The notes: generated by a model not told the origin, from the sequence alone. A DNA stretch of 64,000 nucleotides from Lepturacanthus savala (GCA_030544235.1 CM060465.1:32557488-32621487), one strand, 5' to 3'. Shown: positions 33,501 through 48,365, counted from the first letter of the stretch. Numbers and translations are program-made.

Positions 33501-36500
33501 AAACTTGATAATTAACTTGATAATTCGACCATGTCAATATTAGCTGGCAAACAGAGACATGCAAATAGCCCTAGCCAGCTTAGTTCACAGCAGTCTGTGG
33601 GACGTTAGTTTCCATGGTGACATTTAGAACATTCTGTTTGTTTTTGCACCCAATGATATCTGTTGAGGGGCAGTAAATTATATTAACAGCTTGTCCTCAG
33701 AATGCCCTCAGTAGGGATGTACATAAGCTCCTAGTCAAGACACTGTGCATGCATGTAAATACGGTCACTGTGGGTTTCACGCATGGTCTTTTTGTCATTC
33801 TGGGGGGAGGTTGGATTCCCAGAAAATCCTCTTTGGTGGAGATTGACTTAAGGGGGGAACAAGGTGGCAGCAGTAGTTAAAGGCCATGGGCATGAGTATG
33901 AGCGACCACATTCCTAATTATATTTTTTCAGTGAACCAGAACTCCTCTTTCCATCAAACAGGGGGAACATCAGACAGAGAGTGAGCTGAACACATGTCAG
34001 TAACGGCCTAACTATGAGACTGTAATCATCACTGTGGCCAGGCTCGGCTAAAGTCTGGACACTTCAAAGACAATACAGGGGGAGGCGCATACATCAGGAT
34101 CTCAAATCGTCTGCTGTGATGGATTTTAAGGCTCTACTGAAGAGGGATATCCTCTTCAGAGGAAATGGAGGCCAGCAGGTCAACCTTGTGGTCGACATGA
34201 AAAGAGAGAAGAAATGCACTGTGTGTGTGTGTGTGTCTGTGTGTGAGTATGTTAGTTCCAGAACCCGAAAACAGCTCTTTATAATATATATCTTTTTATA
34301 TTTGATATGGTATGTGTTTTCCAATGCTTGACAAGTTGCAGATTTAAAGGTCCAGGATGTAATATTTAGCATCATTGAATGGGGTGGGGGGTTATTAGTT
34401 AGTATATAATTCAATCAATATAAAATTTTATTACCTAACGATTTATATCCACATGGGAAGTGGGTCTCCTTCCATGGAGCCCACCATATCCACCTCCATG
34501 TATCTACAATAGCCCATAATGGACAAACCAATGCGGTCTCTAAAGATGTATATTTGCATTTTTTGCGGGTTTTATGGCTGCAGTTTGATTCAGAATTCAG
34601 GGTGGTTGCAATCTGCACAATCACCACTAGATGCCACCAGAAACTACACACTGAATAACTTTATGCTAACTACATTTAACCTAAGGTAAATAATAACTCG
34701 AAGAGTGCACTGAGTGCAGATCTCCGTCATGTGTGTCTGGAGACATGTGGGTGGGAAACACGAAGTGCAAATGATCACTTGTGGCCAGTTAAGAAAAGTA
34801 AAAAAAATGTGAATTATCACAACCAGGAGGGGTCCTTAAGCCGACAGTCATAAATATACATAAATATTAGACTGATGGGTCAGTATTAAATAGATTAGCT
34901 GCAGATAGATACATACACCCATGCACTCGACCAAATGTGTGATCCCCTCCTGGCTTACCCCTGGTGATGTTAATTATAATCACAAGTAGCCTGGTTTGGA
35001 AAAGGTAGGACAGAGTAATTTTCTCTAAATCATACTTGGGATCTAATTATGATTGCAAGAAATTGTCTCTTTTGATCATTGTTTTAAGCAAGGAAAAACA
35101 AATAGGTCTTTAAAGACACTGTAGCATTTTGTATGTAAAAGATAAAAAAGAAAATCTGTAGGCTATACTTTGTTATACTTTTTAACACATTATCAAGTGT
35201 ATTTCAAGCAGTGTGTTAAAAGAACAATGTTGGTTATAATTTGTGCTGGGCAAACACTTCACATCGTAGCTGAGTATAGTTTGTGAGATGCCTGGGTATT
35301 TGGCTCGATGATGCTGCGTGCACTGAAAAAGCCACAGAAAACACATTGTAAAGATGTAAAGAGCTGAATATGGGAATAAAACAGCCATATAGCCAGACTG
35401 TGTGGGAGGACATTACCCAGGAAAGGCCTGGCTGCCTCTGAATCTGGACAGTAAGAAAGGCTGGGGCAGCAGTCCCTTTCAGCATTACCAAACCACATAC
35501 ATGTGTGGGGACAAATGAGCAAATATCTTCTGCCAGACTCTCCATTCAAAGCCAAGAGGGAGCTGCTTGCGCTGGAAGCCGATGATATGACTAAGCCAAG
35601 TGGGCTTGATGAGTCGACGTAATGGCAGGGGAGCAGACCGGTGTGTGTCTGCACTGTTTGTTTGTGTACTCTACTGTGGCACAATGGTGGTCAGGCCTCT
35701 CAATACAAGTGGTCATGGTGGTGTCTGGCCCAGAGTAGACAGGGTATGGGGCTGATGGGAGTCTAGCCCAGGGGTTGGTGAGGCGGGCTGATCCCAGACA
35801 GAGACCAGAGGACCTCAGGAGGCACGTGCTCGGCCGACTCCTGCACTCACCCACTCCCTCTTTTTCCTGGCGTCCTACCCTGGCTTCCACCGCAACACAT
35901 GTTATAGGATATAAGTGAGTTCTTTTAATAAATTTGGGGGTATTTATTTTTTTCCTCTATTTTACAAAACCACTGTTCCTCATTACCATAAACACAAAAA
36001 TCTTTCTTTTAGATGGGTACTACCAACTTGCTGTGGTTTGGCTCTCCTTTCCCTGAGATTCCCATGTTTGCAATTCATTTAATGCTCACAAAGTTAATGG
36101 GTTAAATCGCGTTTTTTAAACACGTAAAGTCAAGATGTTTTGTACACATTCCCATTTCCTTCAAACCTGGCTCATCTGAATAAATTGCCGATGATTCCTC
36201 CACTGAAGCAAAAGATGTTTCACCTGTGTCAAAAGAAAAGTGTTCTCAAACTGTGCAGTTGAAGGAGTTTGCAAAGTGGTGTTTCTTCAAAGTCCAATAG
36301 ATGGCAGACATATACAACACAACGCTGCAAAGTGAGAGAGATTTAACAGTGTATTTCCCTGAACAACTGTCACCACCTTACATTACAATGGCAGAAACAG
36401 CCAACCAAAGACCAAAGTTTTTATTTTTTTGGAGACATTTTCTATCCAGTAGGCCAGACTTTGCAGTAAAATCTGAACCTACTCAAACATGTGCCCATTA

Positions 36501-39500
36501 TTTTAAAATATATTCCACTCAAAAGACTGGGATCTAAATAGTACAACATTAAATCCCTGTAAGATTCTGACTTATATAGTGTAGAATTGCACAAAAAAGC
36601 AATGTGTGAGTCTGTGAATGTTACATAAAAGGTCTACTGGAAATTTGGGACCTTCACCTAAAATAGTATCTTTAATGATTGGCTCCACAACATTGTATTT
36701 CAAGACAAAATCTATACAGTCTTTGTGATATGGGATTCCTTTTATTGCCTCCCTTCATGTCAATTAAATCTTTTGAGGTTTAGGTTGATAGACAGTCCAC
36801 CAATTACGCAGGGGCTCCACCTTGACCCAAAGAAAAGCACAAAACACACAAGTGTGCCCTTCCATAACTTACAGATTTTAGACGTACCCATTAACCACTA
36901 CTGAACTCAACCTGTTGCCAGAGTACACAGTGGATCAATCACATTTGGGAATATAGTACTAGGCTGTACTCATGAAAATTCAGCGTGCAGTCTCTCTGTT
37001 GTTACAAGCAGCTCAAGACACACTGTGACGTCTATAGTGCTTAAGTGGATGCATATCATAGGGAAGGAAGGGAAACAAATCCAACCACATGTAACCATAG
37101 TGTGACGGTCACTTAAAATAGTCTGCGACCCCAGACTGTAAAGTCATCCGTTCTTACAGCATCAAGTGGGTCATTTAATGTGGCTTTTATTTGTTACTGC
37201 CTGGTGTGGCATTGAAAACAAACGAGTGCTTCATACGGATGAAAAGCACATTGTTCCATTGGGATTTTAAATATCCAATAATGGGAACTAAACCTGTAAG
37301 AAATAACACAATAGCTTGTCCTAGACTCCAAGCCTAATTGTCTCAGAAAGTCAAATCCATGTATAGCCATGATAAGACTCCAGATCTCCCCATAACAAAC
37401 ACTACAACATTTTAAGGGGATTAGGGTTTGTATCACACCTACAGTACGTCATAAAATAGCTGTCTGCACTTTGAAATGCTGGTCCAACGGTCAGGCTTGG
37501 GCCTTGAGGACTTATACACACAGATGATGACCATGATCTCACAGCCCGTCTGTGAAAGGTCTCACTGACATAACTGGCCTTCAGATCTCAAATGTTTGAG
37601 CTTTCATTGTCAGCGACAATGAGCTGGGAGTTTGCTGTGTCTGCCAAAGTGTTGTTTTGTCTGTTGCCGAGTACACACACCCAACTGTCACCCCTCAGTG
37701 GACACCTCGTGCCGTCTCAGATGTCTCTGGGTCTCGGTGTAGTGATCGGACAGGGGTTCCATTAGGAGAAGGGAGATTGGCTCTGTGTACATGGGGAGTT
37801 TTCACTGGGGTTTGGCATGTTTGTTTTATTTTGTTATTAGGGAAATCACCGTATTGTATGTTTTCACACATAGTGTCCAGTATGTAATCATTGGGAACTT
37901 CCTTTACACTTGCCCTCTGAGTTGACATTTACCATCATCACTTACAGTGGTCGAAATCACACCCAGTAACGCATCAGTAAATCACTCAACAGAATATCTA
38001 ATGAGCCAAGCTTTAACTGTTGAGTTTCTATTAGCAGAGTGATATGTTGGCTGACACCTTAGATACAACACTTAAGGATACTTTCTGGTCTGGGAATTGC
38101 ACATTTATGTGTTAAGCAGATTTGAACAAGATAAAAAATGTGTTAGATATTATCCAGTACTTGAAAAAGGACATATTGAAAAAGAAAGCAGAATAAATGA
38201 ACTGCTATGGGAAAATGTTGCATCTATAAGTGATTTGCCTGAGCTATGTATATGGGGAAATAACATGACTATTTTATAGAAATACTCTTTATGGGTTTGT
38301 ACTGTAATGGCAAAAAAAGCTTGATCCTCCAGTACACATCTGTATGTCATTCCTCCTAAACCACTGTCTCTGCATACACTCAGATTTTAAGAGCTGAGAT
38401 TCAGAGAATTAATTATCCAATTGTTCAGAGGAATTATCCTGGGGAAAAGGACTTAAGGCGTCAAAAGGCACATATTTAATTTGGTGACAGTTACAATGGT
38501 CTCCTCTACTTTCCTATTAACTTTACTGCATCTCTGCCTGTTCAGTTTCTGTCGATTTTGTCTCTATGCATGACTATGTCTTATTTTAAACTTCCAGGAA
38601 CCGCAATGAGACAAAGGTCATCTGTGATATTAATGAGTGGAAGGCCTTTGAATCTGTCACACTGGCATGCAGCTTTTCTGTGTGACTAAATGCAGCTTAC
38701 CATTGCCAATAATAATTAATATGTCACTTTTAGTTTTTTTCAATAGGGTGTTTTCTGCCTTTGTAAGCGGGCTGGGGAAATCCATCAAAATGTTCCTTGC
38801 ATTGGTTCTAGCTAGGTCACGCAATGTAGGTTTGGTTAATGGTTACACGTTGGACTGTATGGACGCCTTTGGAGGAGCTCTGTGATGGTGATGCCACTTC
38901 ATCACAGCAACGCTAACTTTGTACAGTATCCATCTGTTGACTTAGCCGTCGCCATTGTAAAGGCACACACCTACTTCACAAAACAGTGAAATGTCTGTGG
39001 ACATTTGGTCTATATTGTTAGTAGACCGCTGAAATGATGTCTTTTTCTCTTTCCTCTCATGTCTGGATGAATTAAATAGATCAAGACTTCTTGATTCCGA
39101 CCTATTAGTGTGAAGTTCAGAGAAACCAGACTTGTGTTGTTAGACACCATATCCTCTGTGTATGATGGTGCTATATCAACTGTATATAACACAGCCTTGA
39201 CTTGTTGTGTGGTGAGGATAAAGCAGATGCTGCCGATAAGGATAGGGTTAAAATAGAGTTAAGCCGGCGGAGACTCTGGAAGCCATTGAGTCATTGATCT
39301 CAGGGTTCTCCAATCCATACTGAGCCGGGGGTTATTCTCTATCCCCTCACCCTCCTTCCTTTTTTATCCTTTGTTGTGGTCACTGGGACAATCGGTTACA
39401 GCCCAACGGAATGGAAACCACTCAGTCAGTCCCCTGCTACAGCAAACTATTAAACAGAGGATCCAGTTACTACGACCGGTCTGGGAGAGAAGGCATCTTT

Positions 39501-40476
39501 AGTCTTTCGGAATGCTTCACTATAATCCCAGCCAACACAAAACATTTTCATACATATTGTCCAAATCACTTACAACATTTCACCCACTGGAATTCTTCAA
39601 ATTACGGTGACTACCAAGAAATGAGCTTTTACATGATGATTACTCTGCAGATCACATCCACTCTTTTCAGTGTTTATTTCTGCATAAATGTTATGTTTTA
39701 ACCAACTTTTCTCCAAGCGCTATCCCTTTTGCTTTTGGGATTTCAGGTCAGAGTGGAAGTGGCTTCATTCTTAAAGCGATCAAGGAAACTAAGACAAACA
39801 CAACAATGATGATGAAGTGGATAAACAACGTTTACCCTGGAAACCAAACTATACAAGTTGTTCCTGTGAATTGGTCTGTGTGTGTGTGTTGCTGAGGCCA
39901 CAAAGGTGATTTCTGTTTGACTCTTGTGGGTTCCAACACCAGACCCTGTCCCCCCCCCAGTCGGAGCAACAGAAATGGAGGGTCGTGGTTGCTGCAGATG
40001 CTTTGTTTTCCACAGTCCCGGCTCACTTCAGTCCCGCCTGTGATGGGACCATCTGCCTTCTCAATTAAAAGGCATGTTTGTGCTCCACATTTGTTTGTGC
40101 TCACAGATGATTTTTGTAATAAAACTCAGACTTTTTGGTATTTCTTGGATTCCTGGGTGATGACATTGCGCTTCGCTTTCTGGGGCTTGTGGCTGTTTCC
40201 CGTGGAAAATGTAGCTTGCAGAGACTACTGTAGCTGTTTTCTGGTGTGTCTGTGGGATGAAATGAAGAATAGAATGAGTCTTGCCGATGATCTCCCTGCC
40301 ACAATTAAGAGCAGACCCACTGTGTGCTGGGGAACGCACAAGATGAAGAAGCAGCCATTGCCATCTCCTCTGAGACATGACTGTGAGGATAAAGTATTTC
40401 AGCCCAGAAAATGTCATCATAATAGCCTACTCTATTGTTCTATGTTATCATCACAGTTGCCGATTTAATATTCATA
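33482..40476. other. intergenic DNA downstream of fbln1
   Basis: No gene recognised. Contains a MITE-like repeat (34344-34661) and a short GT tract (34219-34246). The rest is AT-rich with no feature I can name. Confidence 0.6.
34344..34661 (+). mobile_element. MITE-like dispersed repeat (TTAAAGGTCCAGGATGTAA type), copy 1
   Basis: Head TTAAAGGTCCAGGATGTAATATTT and tail CACTAGATGCCACCAGAAACTACACACTG. The tail mirrors the head (CAGTGTGTA) and recurs in the copy at 51168-51467. No coding capacity. Confidence 0.65.
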
Positions 40477-40588
40477 AGGCAAGGCAAGGCGAGTTTATTT
40501 GTATAGCACATTTCAACAACAAGGCAATTCAAAGTGATTTACATAAACCATAACAGACATCAAGACAAAATGTAAAAGCACCATTAGG

Positions 40589-40648
<60 letters not shown>

Positions 40649-40900
40649 TAAAAAGAGTTAAATAGAAAATAGGCTAAGCTAAAGTAGAATATGATAGAAA
40701 TACCGATACAGTCCAAAATATTAATCACATTCTTTAAATGTGATTTAATAAAAGGTGGCAGCAAACAGAAAAGTCTTCAGCCTTGTTTTAAAAGAACTGA
40801 GAGTTGCAGCAGACCCACGGTTTTCTGACCATTTCTTCCAGATATGTGGTGCATAAAAACTAAAATCTACTTGTCCAGGTTTAGTTTTGTAATAAAAGAG
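40477..40900 (-). repeat. dispersed retroelement-type repeat with embedded (AT)n
   Basis: Begins AAGGCAAGGCAAGGCGAGTT-TATTTGTATAGCACATTTC and AAGGCAATTCAAAGTGATTTAC, a very common fish dispersed repeat. After the microsatellite it continues AAAAGTCTTCAGCCTTGTTTTAAAAGAACTGA. Likely the 3' portion of a LINE/SINE in reverse; family not assigned. Confidence 0.65.
40591..40645 (+). repeat. (AT)n microsatellite
   Basis: About 27 AT units within the dispersed repeat. Confidence 0.97.
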
Positions 40901-43900
40901 TACTAAATGTACGGAATTCCTTTCTGTGTTACATTAGAATTGGATTCTCTCCTGGGTAAAGACTCAAATGTTTTCCAGATTGTAGAGGTTGTTTGTTATT
41001 GTATTTGGGTGGCACAAAAAGTGTCCTTTATAGAGTTACAGCAACAATTCTTTGACAGGGACACGGACACACGTACAAACCAATGAAAATATTTACAGTA
41101 TATTCTAGGTGGGTAGATGTCTTTTTGTATATTCTTCAAAATAGGATTTCCTGAATTTGAGGAAATGTTATTACGTTTTTACGTACATTGTGGATTTGGC
41201 ATTGGCTTCATTTTGGACAACACCGGACTGTCGTGGGAGCTTCATGGACCACACACAGCCCTTCACCCAGAGCACGTTCTGCCAGTGCCCACTCACCATG
41301 GCAACAAGTGTGGGAAGAGGGTGGTTCCGACGTCGGCCACCGGTCACTCTTTGGATCAGGACAGTCTAACAGATGGACCTGCCAGGAAGCCATCCATTTG
41401 TTGAGAGGAAAGGCTGTGAATAAGTTTTAAATTTACAAGGACTAATTGTCATTTCTTGAGGATATTGGGTTAGTTACAATAGAGAGCATGTTTCAAGAGA
41501 GGAATCAGCTGTGATATATCATCTTGTGATCTCATCAGGCTGTCAAGGTTCCCACTTTTGATTGACCAAAAGTAGGTAGATTTAAGAGAGGTCTTTATGT
41601 GAAAAAGAGCTCATTGCACTTCAGTCAACGGTTTCTGCAATTTATGGATGCTGGGCTGTGTTTTGAAATGGCCTGTGTGTGTGGTATATGGTAATTGTAG
41701 AAGAAAGCGAGAAGGCCCGGTTTGAATGCATTCTGGATTCCGAGAAGCCATAGCCTTTGATTGGCCATCCAGCTTGGCCTCTACAGCTTAATTTCAAGGA
41801 TGTGCAGTTGGGATGTAGGGTGTTGAAGCAATAGTAGTTCACGCAAGGGTCTGTCACCCACCAACACCACTCATCGAGCAACAGCATGGATAGATTTCTC
41901 GTTAGGGCATGCTTGCAGTGGTGAGGGGTCTTAGTCTGTAATGATTTTAACATATGACTCCAGAGCTGTGGCTTTTTTGCTGTTTTTTCTCAAGACAGCC
42001 ATGGTTGTAAGACCTCCCTCTGCACTTTGATGCTTCAAGTCTCCTTTCCACCATTATGAATGAAGCATGGCACCATTTGGCTCAAGGGATTAAAACCATA
42101 ATTTGATTTCACTCCATTGTTGACCAGTTTCCAAATTGTCTAGCAGACCCTTAAAAACAAGACAATCTGTTTTGTCTTTTGGGATTCCCTTAGCTGTCAT
42201 CTATCAACAGTCACTGACTGAAATCTATAAACACTCTGAATACTTGGCAACTGACAACTCCGCAAAAGTGAAAACCAGAATATTTCAAGACTGGGTTATG
42301 GTGCTGACACTGTCTTCTCAAAAGCCTGATGAAGTCATCCCAGGATGGTCTAATTTATCATTGTTGGTCTTTAGACAAAGCATAAAAGCTAAATGTGCCT
42401 TGACAATGAGACAGAGGAGGAAGGACAATAACAGAAGATTTCTATTATAATTTTCTGTTAAAATGTGTTGTGTTGAATTTGTGCATTATCTGTGTACAGT
42501 TTACACAATTGCTATCCTAATATTAACTCTACCTCTATTTTTCTCTGACGTGAAACCTTGTCATCCTTAAAATAGCTTTGTCCAGCACCTTCAAGCCAAA
42601 AACATATATATCTCCTAGCTCTGAGATTGACATCTAGGGCATCAACTTTCATCCTTGCATTTGGTAAGTCCTACCCTTGGAGGATCTGCAGTTACATAAA
42701 CACGGAGTGTCTTATGGGGTTTTATAATTGTGTTATTCATACTGCATGATACAATCAAGCATAAGCCAGGTTGGGTGCAGTGCCATGAATGGTAGAAAGA
42801 ATATGTGAGCAGTAAACATGAGAAGGTCTGCTCCATTGACAGGAATTCCACTTTCTGCTGCTGCTGTGAAACATGGCATACCTAATTGTACAGTGGTCAC
42901 CCACTAGGTCTAAATAGGGTTCAAGACCACACAGTACGATACAGGCCCACTGTAGGAAACTCTCAAGACGAAACTGTGAGCTTTCTTCACTGATTGTTTT
43001 ACTTTAGGGTGATCCATCTGCTTAAGGTCTGAAAATACACTGGTCTCCATTTATTCCAGTTTCATTGAGAACAATGAGACATGTCACATACATTGGAGTT
43101 TGGACCCATGTGACAAAGATGTCCCCTTGATAAACCCATTAGACAACATAGTTTGGCAACATCTCATTCATTCTATGATGGCGATGATACTCATTTATAT
43201 TTGGATAATAACAGCAAATCCTTCACCGGATTAGCCAGAGCAACAAGTGTCAGAAATGATAGAGGCTCAGAGAAACAACAGTCTTGGATAAGTGATGAGG
43301 AGGTGAGAAGATTTATGAGGTGATAAGTACTGTGCTTACAAAGGCCCTTATTTCCCCCCCAATATCTCTCAAGAAAATATCGAAAACAAGTGGAGTCTTT
43401 GGTAGTATGTGGATTTTACTCCATCACCGGCCAGCCCAAGTTTAGATCACCCCCCTCCTGCTAATGACACATTCAAATTAGCTGTGGTCAGGGTTTTCTT
43501 CAAATACACATCTAGATTCACACAAATTCTTCTCCCCACCTCACCTCTCTCTGGTCTGGCCTAAGAAAACCACATGCGCACAGGGTCACTGCGCTCTCCT
43601 CAAGCCAAACCAGACCCATAATTTTGCTTTTGTTTCAGATGTAGCCTCAAAGCCTGAAATATAAAGACCCAGGCCAGCCTGGGAAGGTCAATATGTAGAG
43701 GGAAAGAGTGAGATAGAGAAGGAGAATGGGAAAGACTGAAAGAAAGCAAGATTGAAAGAAAGCTAGAATGAGAGAGGGGCAGAGAGAGAAAAAGGAACAC
43801 AAGAGCGCTGGTGAGAGCGGAGTGGTTTCCAATCTGTTGAGGAAGTCTTTATTATACAGTATGTGTGTGGACAGGAAGAGCTGTGTAACGAGGAGCAGAG

Positions 43901-45061
43901 CTCGCCAAACCACTGGCCATTACTGACCATTGCTGACCATTACACCCAATGAGATTTAACTATTTTGGAATCATGCTATCCCCAGGTTTACAGAGTACAT
44001 TCGTACTTATCTCTCTATGTGGCATAGAAGCAACTTACCTCTTCTCTTCCATAACTTCTTTATTTGGAAGGAAAAATAAAACAAACATCTTCTCCCTATA
44101 AAGTTAGATGACTCAATTGTTTTTTTCTTTCTTTGCCCATACTCTTTATGACTAATGGAAATGACTTTGCTGTCTCGCTCTGTCTCAATTAATCTTGAAT
44201 TGTCTTTAACTGTTTTTGTCTCTTTGTTAAATGATTTCTGAGAATTGGTACTAGAAATTATGAAATCCCCACAAGCTTACAAAAAACAAGTATAGCAAAA
44301 AAGACAGATGTACTTTCGCAATGACCATTCATACATTGGTTGTTCCTTCGAATGGTTTTTAACAGTCTAATGGAATATGTTGTTTATTCTGTGCAATAAT
44401 CTTAATGTCAAAAGCCTTTCCAACAATGGCACTATGTTCACAGTGCCTCTTCACCAAATTTATACACAGCTGACATTTAGGTGGGCGAAACCAGTCATTA
44501 TGAAACAAGTTTTCTGCCAATCACCACCTTGTGTTAAAATCAAAAAGGTCAAAATGCACACACCATAAGGCTTCCATTGTAACAAATGGAGAGAAGTGGA
44601 GGTGGTGTGGTGTGGGGGTGATGGACTGAAACCCCAAAACCTCAACCTTCTTTTAAGAAAAACAAACCAGTTTTATTTGAGAGCCAGCTAGTGCATTATA
44701 CTCCTCTGACCTCAGGAAGCTTTCCCTTTCAGCTTTTTCATCCAGCTCTGGACACACTGTTCCACCGTCAGGGGACGGGGCAGAACTATGACACATTTGA
44801 TGGCCAAACTGCAGTGTGGCCCTGGCCACAAATCCAGCAACATTTGGCCCCCGGAGCCTTGTTTCATGGGAAGCCGACACTCTGACCACAGATGGACAAT
44901 AACATGGTTTTTGCTTGGCCCACATTGGTGTTTTGTATATTACGTGACATATTGCTTGGCTTAGCATTAGCTATTGTAAAACTATCCATAATCTTTCCAC
45001 CTCATGGGGAGATGTTGAGTAATGGCAGGCAGTATAAGGATTCTGTAAGTATAAAGAAAAG
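40901..45061. other. intergenic DNA, no gene recognised
   Basis: Mostly AT-rich sequence. Contains a polypurine tract (43690-43802). Open frames such as the one around 41117-41404 have no recognisable domain, splice logic or codon bias. Confidence 0.55.
43690..43802 (+). repeat. polypurine tract
   Basis: Nearly continuous purines (GAGAGGGAAAGAGTGAGATA, GAAAGAAAGC, GAGAGGGGCAGAGAGAG) for over 100 bp. Confidence 0.85.
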
Positions 45062-45560
45062 CAGTGGTGGAGAGTAACTACATACATTTACTTAAGTTTT
45101 GAGGTTAGTTGTATTTTATTTGAGCATTTCCATTTGATGCTGCTTTATATTTCACTTTCACCACATTTCAGAGGGAAATATTGTACTTTCTGCTACATTT
45201 TTTTAACAAGTTTACTTTTCAAGTGAAGTAAAAATAATATTTTAATTGGCTTGTGACACTTTGGCATCAAGTCATATAAGCAACTCCATTTAAATTCCAT
45301 GAGACCAAGCCTGTTCTAACTTTAACTTGTTCTTTTGTCTTCTTTTTCTTAAACAATGTTACTTGTGTAAAACTTATATATGCACTTATATATAATACAA
45401 TGCAATATTTTGACTACTGATGTACCTAAAGTAAAATTTGCTCCACATCAATAAACTGCAACATTAAATGCTTTTGTTTGTCAAATGAGAACTTATACTT
45501 GAAATTTAGTAATTTCATATAACAGTGTTGTACTTGTACTTAAATAATTTTTTTTGGACC
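45062..45560 (+). mobile_element. CAGTGGTGGAGAGTAACT-type MITE-like repeat
   Basis: Head CAGTGGTGGAGAGTAACTAC-ATACATTTACTTAAG, then TTTCAGAGGGAAATATTGTA and TACTTTCTGCTACATTTTTT. The tail AACAGTGTTGTACTTGTACT-TAAATAATTT roughly inverts the head. This is a very common fish repeat; superfamily not assigned. Confidence 0.65.
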
Positions 45561-45656
45561 ACAGGTACACTCCCATCTGTCTGCCCATGAGTGAGTAAAT
45601 GAAAGTCCAAAAGACACCATTAGTCTGTCAGGTCACAGGATGGTAACATATGTCTA

Positions 45657-46037
45657 GTTGGGTAGTGCTTTTGATTAGCTCACCCCACTCCAACATGGCT
45701 GCCAGACTACTACAATGTCATTTCACAGCCAGGCACTAATGAAAATGCCAGCAGATGAATATCAGCTGCAACAAAGTCCTGTCACTTCCAATCACGACAA
45801 AGCTAGCAACAGCCTTATATTTTGATGTGGTGGTGGCATACTGCGAGTTGGGCAGTCCCTTTGCTTTTGCGCACCATGCTCCAACATGCAGCCGCGCTAT
45901 GAGCTTATTTTACAGCCAAGCGGTGCACTAAAATATGTTTCTGAAAAATGGCCGCAGATGAATATCAGCTGCCGTTTCTGTTCAGGGTTCTGCCAGTTTC
46001 ATTCACCACACAAGATAGCAACAGACTCATATTTTGA
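45657..46037 (+). repeat. diverged tandem duplication, about 190 bp units
   Basis: 45657-45825 and 45847-46037 share GTTGGG-AGT, CTCCAACATG, TT-CACAGCCA, GCAGATGAATATCAGCTGC, A-CTAGCAACAG and CATATTTTGA in the same order, with many substitutions. Confidence 0.8.
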
Positions 46038-48218
46038 CTCAAGTTTTCATTAAAACTATAATCATGGCTTAAAAATATAATCTTCTGCAACGTCATTGCT
46101 GCAGAGTCAACAGGACAAAATACAAATAGCACCACTCTACCATTGCATATTGCGGTATTATTCTCCTTATAAACTCCAGGTTTTCTCTGCAACATGTGGA
46201 CCTGCTGTGATGTTAGTCTGTTGACTGTGAGAGCCACAGTGGAAAATATCCCTCGGATGACTCTTACCATGCAGCAAACTTTTCTCTGATAGTAATAGCT
46301 AATTATTTCTAAATAGGTTAAAAAGGTTCACTATGTGCATCCCTACAGTGTAATATCGATAGGATTCAATCAGCTATTTTACAGTAATACATTTTAAATT
46401 GACTTTATCTGAAGGACCCATTGGTGATACTCTGCCCCCTCTTTGCTGATAGTCTCGCTTCACCCCTGGCTACACAGCCTACTTTGGGAAAATCATTGTA
46501 GTACTGCTATCACCATGACACAATAGGTTAAATTAAACAATATTTTACCTCAAATTCCTGCATTTTTGCAGGTATTGTTTTTACTATCAGTCTACATAAC
46601 TATATCATGTCACACTAAGTACTTCCCCAAGTCTAACTGGTAACCAAATATTCTTTCTCTCTGTTTTTTGAGTGACAATTGTGTCAGCAGGTTTTTATTT
46701 TAGCAACAGTTTTGTGTGGTTATTCATTATTCTGCTCCATGAAAAACCATGCATACCTCTAGATCAGACAATGTACTGATTTTTATCTCCTGCTTGACAG
46801 AAATGCCACAGACTAAAACACTTTGCCTTGTCCAGCCTTGTGTTGTCAGATCAAGTTCCTTGGAAACTTGCTTTGCCGAAAGATGACATCTGGAAGCCTT
46901 GATTTGTACGGCTTTCATTGCAATTGTTTATGTTTTGAGACCACTGGCTAGCCTGATCTTGTCATGTTTTATTAAGACCTGTATTAAAGAGTCTGCAGGG
47001 AAGAGTCCATGACAGACTTGCAAGATACACTACCACCATGGTGAGTTTTGTGTTTAAAAGTGAAATGGAAGGAATTTGTGCTCCTACTATAAGCAAGGCA
47101 CTCAATATTGAGCATGAAACACAGACACGCTGGCATCTGGCTGGTCAGGCTGTGCGTTCTATCCAAGGTCAGTGAAAATGCCAAAATTCAGATGTATTAT
47201 TTTAATGTACTGTACACACATTCACTACATTGCAATGTAAACAGCATTAAACACAGCCCAAAGGGCAACAATTTAACCTTGAGTGTGTTGCTACCTCTAT
47301 TGTGAACTGTTTATTTCTAGGACCAAGGTTTGCTGTACATAATTGCATCTGACAGAGTGCCCTGTGACAAGAAACCACACAAAGGCATTATGTGCTCGTA
47401 GATTGGAAAGAAATGCACATTTGCCAGCATTATGATTTATTTTGCCAGCGTACGGTAAACAAGGCGAGACAGGCGATTCTTTCCTTTCTGAAACCAAGCA
47501 TATCAGACTGGATTCCATTCCTCTCCCATTTCATTTCATATTTTGTACAGCCCATTTGAACAATTGTGTTATTATGGCAGTGTAAATAGACCTTTGCACT
47601 GGGCAAGACTTCAGGAATGCTGATGATGTGTAAGCTGACACTAGGCTGGCCGCAGGAAGCTAAAGCATCATTTATTGAAGATTGGTGGCCCCTGTGATAG
47701 GTGGGTGGTTTTTATTGCCAGCCAATCATCTGCATAGGCTGTCACAGAATGATTGGTAAAACTATATCACTGTCAACATGAATTGAATATAATGACTAGT
47801 CTGGAATTGCAAGTATGCACTGTACATTCAAGATAGCTGCCCTCGAAAATCCAGTAATTCTTTCCATTGAGGCATTCCCCAATCATTTGTATTTACAATG
47901 TAATGTAACCTGCACCTCTTATTTTGTAGAGACGTTTCTACTTCATCTATGTTATGTAATAGACGGATTTTATAGCCAGTCCAAGTACAGATTACAAGGC
48001 TTTAAAAATCCTCCTGATTTTGCAATGGAAGTTATGATGCACAACAAAGGCAAAAGAGAAATTTCACCCTGACTTTCCCTCTCTGCTCTGACATTGCTAA
48101 GTTTCAAAATATGAAGCTTTTGGCAGCGTTGGCTGGTGTAGCCTAGAACTTGACCTCGTACATGCAGACAAACCACAGGTTGAAATGTTAACAGTCATCT
48201 ACCCTCCTCTCCTATGCT

Positions 48219-48365
48219 TTAAAGGTCCCATATCGCACTTGTCCTGGGTTTTATTTGAAGTTTTGACATCCCTAACAAGATATTTGTGGTTTTAAGAACC
48301 AAAAATCGTCTCAATATAGTTTTACATCTCCTGTCTTAAGCTTCTCTCAGGAGCCCTACAAAGAA
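48219..48365 (+). repeat. dispersed TTAAAGGTCYCATATT repeat, copy 2
   Basis: TTTAAAGGTCCCATATCGCA, CAAGATATTTGTGGTTTTAA and TCGTCTCAATATAGTT parallel 8232-8375. Confidence 0.7.

Noticed and set aside
39917..40468. 183-codon + strand frame
   Set aside because: No recognisable domain, mixed composition, runs into a dispersed repeat, overlapped by equally long reverse frames; no splice or promoter context.
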